From assembly GCA_002495055.1 (NCBI GenBank), contig DADR01000057.1, forward strand, positions 1 through 27,868: a stretch of DNA of 27,868 bases. Reading direction: 5' to 3'. The notes beneath the pieces were generated by a model. That model worked only from the letters and a program-made list of their open reading frames with translations, made no database searches and was not told where the DNA came from. The position numbers and the translations under genes were made by a program. This DNA comes from Methanoregula sp. UBA247 (GTDB lineage Archaea; Halobacteriota; Methanomicrobia; Methanomicrobiales; Methanospirillaceae). Each line of letters begins with the position of its first letter. The stretch's first letter is position 1. Shown one piece after another: positions 8,110 through 15,127 of this stretch.

Positions 8110-8799
8110 ATGGATGATATAACTTCACAGGACGAAGAAAAAGCACGACAACAGGCTTTGGAAAAGGGACGGCAAGAGGAACAGAACCGGGTGCGGGATG
8201 AACAAAAAGCCCGTGAACAGGCAACAGAAAAGGGACGGCAAGAGGAACAGACCCTTCAGCGGGAGCGCGATAAGGCGATGGAAACAGGACGAAAAAAGGG
8301 GCTGGAAGAAGAACGGGCCCGGCAAAAGAGAACCGGCGGGTCCGGGATGATGGTTATCCTTGGTATCATTGGGTTAATAATTGTGATTCTGGCGGTTGCA
8401 TTCCTGACATTGTCTGTTTCAGTCACGAGCGTATCCGCAGGAACCTCCCTGCCTTTCACGACCAGTTATGGGGTTTCATTCCCTGAAGGGCAGACAATCA
8501 CCATAGGCAACACTCACATCAACGTCCTCTCGTACCAGAACGAGTTAATCTCGGATATTGATGGCGACCGGCAGAAATTGGTAGTGGGAGAGGACAGGAT
8601 TATTTCAGAAAGGCGTGCAGTGATCACCACCCTGGGCGCAATCACGCTCATGGATACCAACTTCAATATAAACCTGAAGTATAAAGGTGAGCGGGACAAC
8701 CGGGCGTACTTCGATATGGCAGTACACACGTCAAAACAGGTACCGGATATCCTCCTTAATCGGCTGCTTCCACCCGAGATTGATGCAAGGCCTATATGA
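8110..8799 (+). CDS. Coiled-coil, single-TM protein with extracytoplasmic domain
   Basis: A 229-residue protein of unknown function. The first 75 residues are a highly charged coiled coil with an internal repeat: QALEKGRQEEQ and QATEKGRQEEQ 22 residues apart, then a third weaker copy (KAMETGRKKGLEEE). A membrane helix follows (about 80-104), then a domain of about 120 residues on the other side, with a possible small-ligand or adhesive role. I choose the ATG at 8110 because GGTGAT sits 5 bases upstream. An ATG at 8098 would add four residues. The next gene starts 13 bases after the stop, so the two form an operon with the lipoprotein. Confidence 0.7.
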   Translation: MDDITSQDEEKARQQALEKGRQEEQNRVRDEQKAREQATEKGRQEEQTLQRERDKAMETGRKKGLEEERARQKRTGGSGMMVILGIIGLIIVILAVAFLTLSVSVTSVSAGTSLPFTTSYGVSFPEGQTITIGNTHINVLSYQNELISDIDGDRQKLVVGEDRIISERRAVITTLGAITLMDTNFNINLKYKGERDNRAYFDMAVHTSKQVPDILLNRLLPPEIDARPI

Positions 8800-8812
8800 G
8801 CGGAGGAAATCT

Positions 8813-9511
8813 ATGAAAATCAAGTACACAATCGCAATTTTTGGAGTACTGTTCCTCATACTTCTCTTCACGGGATGTACCAGTACATCCCCGCCAGTGC
8901 AGGCACCGACTCCTGTTCCTACAACTGCTGTGGCGATATTATCGCCAACCCCCACCCCAACCCCAACCGCAGTCCCCTATCCGAACGCTCTGGCGCTGGA
9001 ACAATACGCAACATTCGGCAGTGCGGATATGATCGGCCAGGCCACGATCTATGGGTTTGATATTAAACCAAACTACACCTGGACGTCACCCTCATGGAAC
9101 AGTCCCAGCGAGCAGGGAGCTGCATCCCCGCCGCTTGAGACTCAGCGTGGCTATAACATGGAGGAGCCCCAGTCAGGGAACACCTTTCTGTTCATATACG
9201 TCCGTGTCATGAATCCCGGTAAAAATGCCGTGTATGCTCCCTCGGCGAAACAGTTTGTAGTGAACAGTAATGGGATGTTCTATAATTACTCACCAGTCCA
9301 CAGTTCCGATGTAATTATTGACAAAGTCCCCGGGACGCAGTACGATTACCAGATCGGGCGGGGCGGGACAGTAGGGTTCATCCAGCCTGGTGACAGTAAC
9401 AAGGCAGAAGGTTACCTCATCTATGAGATACCGTCCACGTTCTCTCCCAATGCTACCTACGTCGTGAGCAATCTCGACTATCAGAATCAGGCAGTCTGGA
9501 ACCTTGGTTGA
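8813..9511 (+). CDS. Lipoprotein with DUF4352-like domain
   Basis: A 232-residue exported lipoprotein. A signal peptide ends in a lipobox LFTGC with the lipidated Cys at 22. A Pro/Thr-rich spacer follows (PTPVPTTA, then PTPTPTPTAVP), then a beta-rich domain. Its core (FLFIYVRVMNPGKNAVYAPS) and its closing segment (GYLIYEIPSTFSPNATY...AVWNLG) resemble the domain of the zinc-ribbon protein at 5499-6383. The start at 8813 is set by GGAGG at 8802-8806; the longer frame opening at 8687 overlaps the previous gene and lacks a signal peptide. It is translated with the coiled-coil gene upstream. The function is unknown; DUF4352 domains occur on surface and signalling lipoproteins. Confidence 0.78.
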   Translation: MKIKYTIAIFGVLFLILLFTGCTSTSPPVQAPTPVPTTAVAILSPTPTPTPTAVPYPNALALEQYATFGSADMIGQATIYGFDIKPNYTWTSPSWNSPSEQGAASPPLETQRGYNMEEPQSGNTFLFIYVRVMNPGKNAVYAPSAKQFVVNSNGMFYNYSPVHSSDVIIDKVPGTQYDYQIGRGGTVGFIQPGDSNKAEGYLIYEIPSTFSPNATYVVSNLDYQNQAVWNLG

Positions 9512-9876
9512 AGGGCACTTCTGTTCATCTTCCGGGTCCGGTCACATGCAAGGAAATTAGTCGGGGAACTCCGTTTCCCCGCTTTCCTGTGCATCCTTGC
9601 GTCAAGTGCAGGGATTACTTTTGTCCTGATCATGGATATCATGTATGCATGTAAGGAGAAAAAAGGAGGGAATTCCTTGAATTATTGAGGAAAATTACAG
9701 ATTTTTTAGTATCATAAATTTTTTGTTCGTGAGACATAAAAACCACTCTTTCAGCGTGTTTCAAAAATTGCAATAAAGAGAAATCCTTTTAAAGTCACTA
9801 AAAAGGTTTCTTGTACTGAAATAATAAAAAAAAAAGGAATGATAACGGTCATCATAGATAGTAGAGAGAGGCTGAC
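9512..9876. other. Intergenic region upstream of kaiC with a long stem-loop and AT-rich promoter region
   Basis: No gene was found in these 365 bases. An imperfect 18-bp stem-loop lies at 9546-9594 (listed separately). The 3' half (about 9660-9850) is very AT-rich. CTTTTAAAG at 9786-9794 and GAAATAATAAAA near 9818-9829 are candidate TATA elements for kaiC, giving leaders of roughly 55 or 25 bases. GAGAGAGG just before 9877 can serve as ribosome site. Confidence 0.35.
9546..9594 (+). other. Strong RNA stem-loop downstream of the lipoprotein gene
   Basis: Three nested arms pair: ATGCA 9546-9550 with TGCAT 9590-9594, AGGAAA 9551-9556 with TTTCCT 9583-9588, and CGGGGAA 9562-9568 with TTCCCCG 9575-9581. 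Only a bulged G and a small internal loop interrupt them. It lies 35 bases after the lipoprotein stop. It has no T-run after it, so it may stabilise or process a 3' end rather than terminate. Confidence 0.4.
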
Positions 9877-11598
9877 ATGAAAAAAAATAGGGCTATAACA
9901 ATCGCAGGAACGGCGGATTTCGAAAAATCGCCCTCAGGGATCAAGGGCTTTGACGATATTACCGGAGGCGGGATCCCGAAAGGTCGCCCCTCGCTAGTCA
10001 GCGGCGGTCCGGGGTGTGGGAAAACACTCTTTGCGATGGAGTTCATCGTTCGGGGGATCACCGATTACGGGGAACCGGGAGTCTTCATCGCATTCGAGGA
10101 GAAGATCGACGACCTTAAGAAGAATTTCAAGTCGATGGGATTCGATCTCGAAGACCTCGTTCACCGGAAAAAACTGGTCCTTGACCATATCGCTATCGAT
10201 CGAACTGAAATCGAGGAGACCGGCGAGTACGACCTCGAAGGACTGTTCATCCGGCTCGGCTCAATGATTGATGAGGTCGGCGCGAAGCGGGTCGCCATCG
10301 ATACCTTAGAAGCCCTCTTTTCCGGCTTTATGAATGAGGCGATTCTCCGGTCGGAGCTGCGCCGGCTCTTCCTCTGGTTGAAAGACAGGGGCGTCACCGC
10401 TGTTGTCACTGGCGAGCGGGGGGACCGGACGATCACCAAGTACGGTCTTGAAGAGTATGTCGCAGACTGTGTCATCACCCTTGACCACCGGCTCATGAAC
10501 CAGATTGCGACCCGGCGCCTGCGCATCGTCAAGTACCGCGGCAGCATTCATGGTACTGACGAGTACCCGTTCCTGATCAGCAGCGATGGTATCTCCGTCC
10601 TCCCGATTACCTCGCTGTCCCTTACTCACCAGGCATCGGATGAGCGGATATCCACCGGCATCCCCCGGCTCGACACAATGCTCGGGGGAAAAGGGTTCTA
10701 CCGCGGGTCATCCATCCTTGTCTCCGGGCAGGCGGGGACTGGCAAGACAAGCATCGCCGCGACGTTCATCGATGCAACCTGCAAGCGCAACGAGAAGTGC
10801 CTTTTCTTCATCTTCGAGGAATCTGAGAGTCAGCTCCTGCGGAACATGAAGTCGATCGGGATAAACCTTGAGCCATGGATCAAATCCGGTCTCCTGAAAG
10901 TCCATGCCGTCCGCCCAACAGCATACAGCCTCGAGATGCACCTCTCCCTGATGCTGAACCTTATCGGGGAATTCAAGCCCAGAGTTGTGGCTGTTGATCC
11001 CATCTCCAACCTCTACCCCATTGGTGACGACATCCAGGTTCGCTCGATGCTGATGCGTCTCATTGACTTTGCCAAGTCCCTTCAGATAACCGGGCTCTTC
11101 ACCAACCTTTCGAACGACGTGAATTATGGCGCCTATGCATTCGAGCCGACCGAGATGCACGTATCTTCCCTTATGGACGCGTGGCTGATCCTCAAGAACG
11201 TCGAAGGCAACGGGGAGCGGAACCGAGCGTTCTCCATCATCAAGGCGCGGGGGATGGGTCACTCGAACCAGCTCCGCGAGTTTGTCCTGTCGGATAAGGG
11301 CATCCAGCTCCTCGATGTGTACAAGGGCAGCGAGGGCGTCTTCTTTGGCTCCTCCCGTATGGCACAGGAGAGTGCGGAGATCGACGACCAACTTCACAAG
11401 AACGAGGATATCAAACGGAAGAAGCGCGAGCTCGAGAGTAAGAGGAGGCTGATGGAAAACCAAATCACGGTGCTGAAAGAGCAATTTTCACGTGACGAGG
11501 AAGAGATGCAGATCCTTATAGGGCAGGACATCTCCCGCGAGAAATCGGCAGAAAAGACCAAGAAGGAGATCGCGACCCAGCGACAGGTCGACAGGTGA
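9877..11598 (+). CDS. kaiC: KaiC, double-domain RecA-type clock ATPase/autokinase
   Basis: A 573-residue protein with two KaiC domains. Domain 1 has Walker A GGPGCGKT (43-50) and the catalytic Glu pair FEE (E74-E75). Domain 2 has Walker A GQAGTGKT (284-291) and FEES (E314-E315). In cyanobacterial KaiC the phosphorylated Ser/Thr pair lies in HISTIT at 431-432. Here the aligned segment is HVSSLM with S430-S431, followed by the matching GERNRAFSIIKARG and REFVLSDKG. The C-terminus (about 495-573) is a long charged coiled coil in place of the short cyanobacterial tail. KaiC hexamers hydrolyse ATP slowly and cycle through phosphorylation states. The gene heads a set with two kaiB genes, a kinase and a response regulator. 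No kaiA is nearby. Confidence 0.93.
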   Translation: MKKNRAITIAGTADFEKSPSGIKGFDDITGGGIPKGRPSLVSGGPGCGKTLFAMEFIVRGITDYGEPGVFIAFEEKIDDLKKNFKSMGFDLEDLVHRKKLVLDHIAIDRTEIEETGEYDLEGLFIRLGSMIDEVGAKRVAIDTLEALFSGFMNEAILRSELRRLFLWLKDRGVTAVVTGERGDRTITKYGLEEYVADCVITLDHRLMNQIATRRLRIVKYRGSIHGTDEYPFLISSDGISVLPITSLSLTHQASDERISTGIPRLDTMLGGKGFYRGSSILVSGQAGTGKTSIAATFIDATCKRNEKCLFFIFEESESQLLRNMKSIGINLEPWIKSGLLKVHAVRPTAYSLEMHLSLMLNLIGEFKPRVVAVDPISNLYPIGDDIQVRSMLMRLIDFAKSLQITGLFTNLSNDVNYGAYAFEPTEMHVSSLMDAWLILKNVEGNGERNRAFSIIKARGMGHSNQLREFVLSDKGIQLLDVYKGSEGVFFGSSRMAQESAEIDDQLHKNEDIKRKKRELESKRRLMENQITVLKEQFSRDEEEMQILIGQDISREKSAEKTKKEIATQRQVDR

Positions 11599-11623
11599 GA
11601 AAGATATTCCGACCAGCTATTTT

Positions 11624-11632
11624 GGGAGGTGA
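11624..11632 (+). promoter_or_regulatory. Shine-Dalgarno site deciding a TTG start for the first kaiB
   Basis: GGGAGGTGA here is a near-perfect ribosome site. A GTG at 11629-11631 lies inside it and so cannot be its own start. The TTG at 11638-11640 sits 5 bases downstream and is the likely initiation codon. Confidence 0.7.
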
Positions 11633-11637
11633 ATCAT

Positions 11638-11973
11638 TTGCCAATAAAACCAAAAACCCACGATAAGGAGATGAAGAAGCACAAAGCGGCTGCGGGAGAG
11701 GCATGGATCCTGCGGCTGTACGTAGCGGGGCAGACCTCGAATTCTTTGACCGCTTTTGAGAATCTCAAGAAGATCTGCGAGGAGCACCTTGGCTGCCAGT
11801 ATACTATCGAGGTCATTGACCTCCAAAAAAATCCTCAACTCGCAAAAGACCACCAGATAATCGCGGTTCCCACCCTGATCCGGAAGCTCCCGACCCCGGT
11901 AAAGAAGATTATCGGGAACCTTTCCAACACCGAAAAAGTCCTCGTGGGACTGGACCTGAGGAAGGTGACGTGA
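11638..11973 (+). CDS. kaiB: KaiB-family protein, canonical type
   Basis: A 111-residue KaiB. In cyanobacteria KaiB switches fold and binds phosphorylated KaiC, resetting the cycle and passing the signal to output kinases. Residues matching the family run throughout: ILRLYVAGQTSNSLTAFENL, YTIEVIDLQKNPQLAKDHQI, VPTLIRKLPTPVKKIIG and LSNTEKVLVGLDL, including the prolines around the switch region. An extra lysine-rich N-terminus of about 20 residues precedes the domain. The start is a TTG at 11638, set by the GGGAGGTGA site; a GTG at 11629 would add three residues. It lies 39 bases after kaiC and ends 1 base before the next kaiB start, indicating one transcript. Confidence 0.92.
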   Translation: MPIKPKTHDKEMKKHKAAAGEAWILRLYVAGQTSNSLTAFENLKKICEEHLGCQYTIEVIDLQKNPQLAKDHQIIAVPTLIRKLPTPVKKIIGNLSNTEKVLVGLDLRKVT

Positions 11974-11974
11974 G

Positions 11975-12331
11975 GTGAAGACTGCTGCAAAAAAGAAGGA
12001 AAAAAGCGATGTGACCGATGAGTACGAGACGGCATTAAAGAAACGAAAAACTGCGCACTACGTACTCCGGCTCTACATAGCGGGCAACAACTCCCGGTCA
12101 CAGAATGCAATCGAGAATGTAAAGAAGATTTGCGAGGAAAATCTGAAGGGGAGGTACGAGCTGGAAGTGATCGATATCTATCAGGATCAGACGAAGAACC
12201 CCGTCGATCTCGTGCTGGCAGCACCGACGCTCATCAAGCAGCTGCCTCTGCCTCTCCGGAGGATGATCGGAGATATGACTAACAAGGAACGCATCCTCGT
12301 CGGTCTCGATCTCTGGCAAAAGGCAACCTAG
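11975..12331 (+). CDS. kaiB: KaiB-family protein, divergent second copy
   Basis: A 118-residue second KaiB, starting with GTG at 11975 and preceded by GGAAGGTGA. It keeps the fold signature (YVLRLYIAGNNSRSQNAIEN, YELEVIDIYQ, APTLIKQLPLPLRRMIG, KERILVGLDLW). It differs from the first copy in the middle: the usual LxKNPQLAxxxxI segment reads YQDQTKNPVDLVL, with an altered loop just before the switch region. It also has a 25-residue lysine-rich N-terminus. Two unlike KaiB proteins beside one KaiC suggest specialised partners, for instance one for KaiC and one for the kinase that follows (inference). The kinase gene starts 37 bases after its stop. Confidence 0.9.
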   Translation: MKTAAKKKEKSDVTDEYETALKKRKTAHYVLRLYIAGNNSRSQNAIENVKKICEENLKGRYELEVIDIYQDQTKNPVDLVLAAPTLIKQLPLPLRRMIGDMTNKERILVGLDLWQKAT

Positions 12332-12368
12332 GGGCGAAAATTTCGTAAGGGGAGGGACATTAAGAACG

Positions 12369-15125
12369 ATGAAACGCGAGATGGTGAACCTTAAACAAGA
12401 GATTGAGGAGCTCAGGGAAAAGAACCGTGAACTCGAAGAGACTCTTGACGCCATTCGTTCTGGTGAAGTAGATGCCATCGTTGTTACAAAAGGCACTTCC
12501 CGGCAGATCTATACACGGGAGGGAGCTGATCTCCCGTACCGTACCCTCATAGAGAATATCCGTGAAGGTGCACTTACTCTCTCCCGGACCGGTATGATCC
12601 TGTTCTCCAACACGCGGTTTGCTGACATGATTGGGATTTCTCCAGATAAGGTACCCGGCACGTCCATCTTCGATCACATTTGTTCGGAATACCACTCTGA
12701 TATCAAGGAAGGGCTTTCCGGGATAGGGAAAAAGCCATGCCGGATCCATGTCCTCATCAAACAGAGGGATGGTTCTCTCCCGGTCCTCATCTCCTTGAAC
12801 CCGCTCTCCGCTGATGAGGACACGAAAATCAGCGTTGTGGTTGCCGACCGGAGAATAGATGAAGACCAGATCTATTTGCAGGCACGGATGCTCGATGCAG
12901 TTGGCGATGCGGTCATCGCGGTCGACACCAACCACAAGATCATATTCTGGAATGAGGCAGCGACCAGGATGTACGGCTGGAAACCGGAAGAAGTCATCGG
13001 CCAAAACGTGGTCGAAATTACGGTTCCGGAATTATCAAAAGAGGACACACTGAAGGTCTTCGCACAGCTCGAAAAGGGAGAGCCCTGGTCAGGGGAATAC
13101 TGCGTGCAGCACCGGGATGGCCATCAATTTCCTGTTCGTGTCATCGACTCCCCCGTTTTCGATGACGCGGGGAATCTCATAGCGATTATCGGTGCAAGCC
13201 ACGACATCAGCGAACAGAAGTCCATTAATGACACGTTGCGACACAATGAGGAGAACCTTCTGCAGGCTCAGGAATTGCTGGATGCCGTAACAAAAGGAAC
13301 AGATGTGATTATGGCTGCGCAGGATGTAAACTTCTGTTATACTTTTTTTAATCAGGCGTATAAAGAAGAGATAGCACGAATCACCGGTAAAGACCTTACC
13401 CTTGGTGCCAGCATGGTTGAATTGTTCGCAGAAATACCGGAAGAGCAGAAAAATACAATAAAAGAGTGGAGCAAGGTACTGCAAGGTGATAATGTAAACC
13501 AACGGATAGAGTTCACTCATCCCAATAAGAACAGCAGAGTCTATCAGGTACTCCACACCCCCCTCCGGAATATTCAAGGAGATATCATAGGTGCCGGAGA
13601 GGTTGCATTTAATGTCACCAAACAGGTACAAGTGGAAGAGGCACTGCGGGAAACAAAGGAATATCTTGACAACCTCATCTCCTATGCCAATGCACCCATC
13701 ATTGTCTGGGACCCGCAATTCCGTATTACCCTGTTTAACCGGGCATTTGAACATCTGACAGGCAGGAAAGCAAAGGATGTTATCGGGAAACAATTTGACA
13801 TTCTTTTACCTGAGAGTTATCTGACTCCGTCAGTGGATCTTATCAGAAGGACCCTTGAGGGAGAGAGATGGGATAGTGTGGAAATACCCATTCTCCACAA
13901 TGACGGGGGAATCAGGACAGTACTCTGGAATTCTGCTGCAATATTAGGACCTGACGGGAAAACTATTGTGTCGACGATTGCTCAGGGACAGGATATCACC
14001 GACAGAAAGAAAATTGAGTCCGAGTACCGGCAGCGGGCTGAAGAATATGCAAAAATGAATGTGGCGCTCGAGCAAGAGATCCGGCAGCGGAAATTATCCG
14101 ATACAACACTTAAAAAAACCCTGTCACTCCTTAATGCATCGCTTGAATCAACAGCAGACGGTATCCTCGTAGTCGACCTGCAGGGCAGAATCACGAATTA
14201 CAACCAGAATTTTATGAACATGTGGAGTATTCCCATGGATTTGCTGGAATTACGGGAAAACGAGAGGGTAATTAATTATGTCTTGTCACAACTCAAAAAT
14301 TCCGAAGAATTTCTCGCACGCACATATGAGCTTAACATACATCCAGCACGCGAGAGCTTTGACATGATAGAATTTATTGATGGAAAAATCTTTGAACGCT
14401 ATTCAAAACCCCAGATAATTGGAGACAAAGTAGTCGGCAGAGTCTGGAGTTACCGGGACATTACCGATCGCAAACGTGCTGAGGAAAAACTTGTTGCATC
14501 CATTAAGGAAAAGGAAGTCCTGCTCCGTGAAATCCATCACCGGGTAAAAAATAACCTCCAGCTGATCTCGGGCCTGCTGGATATGACCCGGATGCGGACT
14601 GAGGATGAATCAACGAACAGCATCCTCACTGATATGATGCTCAAAATTCAGACCATGGCACAGATCCACACCCGGCTCTATGAAAGCAAACAGTTTGGAA
14701 GGATCAACATATCAGCCCAGTTCAGGGACCAGATAGCGGCGTTATCAAATATTTATTCCCACAAGGGACACGAAGTCCGGTGCGAGATTCAATCCCAGGA
14801 AATATTTATCCCGGTGGACCAGGCAATCCCCTGTGCCCTTGTCGTCAACGAAATCCTGTCAAACGCATTTAAACATGCGTTCAAAGGGAGGGAACAAGGG
14901 GTTATTGAGATTTCTGCAGTACAGGAGAACGAAAAGATTCATATTAGTGTCAGTGATGATGGCATCGGGATGCCCGACAATTTTGATATGAGCCGTTCCA
15001 ACAGTCTTGGACTCAAGCTGATCAGGACACTGGTGCAGCACCAGTTGAGGGGATCACTCATGATAAACAGCCACCAGGGCACTGAAATTATTGTTGAATT
15101 TCCCATTATGACGGCGGGGACATAA
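12369..15125 (+). CDS. Soluble multi-PAS sensor histidine kinase (HisKA_2 type)
   Basis: A 918-residue cytoplasmic kinase without membrane helices. An N-terminal coiled coil (1-35) ends in RSGEVDAIVV. Then come about five PAS domains at roughly 55-165, 170-285, 295-420, 430-545 and 590-705. A HisKA_2 dimerisation helix carries EIHHRVKNNLQLISGLLDM (phosphoacceptor in H723-H724). The HATPase domain is at about 800-915, with NEILSNAFKHAF (N box), DDGIGMP (G1) and NSLGLKLI (G2). PAS domains can bind haem, flavin or small ligands; none can be named here. The response regulator begins 2 bases after its stop, so the pair is cognate. With kaiC and kaiB upstream, it is the natural candidate to read out KaiC state, as SasA does in cyanobacteria, though it lacks the KaiB-like sensor domain of SasA. 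GGGGAGG lies about 13 bases before the ATG. Confidence 0.9.
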   Translation: MKREMVNLKQEIEELREKNRELEETLDAIRSGEVDAIVVTKGTSRQIYTREGADLPYRTLIENIREGALTLSRTGMILFSNTRFADMIGISPDKVPGTSIFDHICSEYHSDIKEGLSGIGKKPCRIHVLIKQRDGSLPVLISLNPLSADEDTKISVVVADRRIDEDQIYLQARMLDAVGDAVIAVDTNHKIIFWNEAATRMYGWKPEEVIGQNVVEITVPELSKEDTLKVFAQLEKGEPWSGEYCVQHRDGHQFPVRVIDSPVFDDAGNLIAIIGASHDISEQKSINDTLRHNEENLLQAQELLDAVTKGTDVIMAAQDVNFCYTFFNQAYKEEIARITGKDLTLGASMVELFAEIPEEQKNTIKEWSKVLQGDNVNQRIEFTHPNKNSRVYQVLHTPLRNIQGDIIGAGEVAFNVTKQVQVEEALRETKEYLDNLISYANAPIIVWDPQFRITLFNRAFEHLTGRKAKDVIGKQFDILLPESYLTPSVDLIRRTLEGERWDSVEIPILHNDGGIRTVLWNSAAILGPDGKTIVSTIAQGQDITDRKKIESEYRQRAEEYAKMNVALEQEIRQRKLSDTTLKKTLSLLNASLESTADGILVVDLQGRITNYNQNFMNMWSIPMDLLELRENERVINYVLSQLKNSEEFLARTYELNIHPARESFDMIEFIDGKIFERYSKPQIIGDKVVGRVWSYRDITDRKRAEEKLVASIKEKEVLLREIHHRVKNNLQLISGLLDMTRMRTEDESTNSILTDMMLKIQTMAQIHTRLYESKQFGRINISAQFRDQIAALSNIYSHKGHEVRCEIQSQEIFIPVDQAIPCALVVNEILSNAFKHAFKGREQGVIEISAVQENEKIHISVSDDGIGMPDNFDMSRSNSLGLKLIRTLVQHQLRGSLMINSHQGTEIIVEFPIMTAGT

Positions 15126-15127
15126 CT

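Noticed and set aside
8687..8812. Upstream extension of the lipoprotein frame
   Set aside because: Overlaps the preceding gene and removes the N-terminal position of the signal peptide; GGAGG before 8813 marks the real start.
8930..8985. CCAACCCC-type repeats in the lipoprotein gene
   Set aside because: They encode the Pro/Thr-rich spacer of the lipoprotein and need no separate explanation.
10708..11484. 258-residue minus-strand open frame across kaiC
   Set aside because: It is antisense to the well-supported KaiC domain 2, lacks any family motif and follows from the GC-rich codon pattern.
12360..13004. 214-residue minus-strand frame at the start of the kinase
   Set aside because: It opposes the kinase N-terminus, where the plus-strand protein shows a coiled coil and PAS motifs.
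13089..13793. 234-residue minus-strand frame across the kinase gene
   Set aside because: Antisense shadow of clear PAS domains; no recognisable domain or ribosome site.
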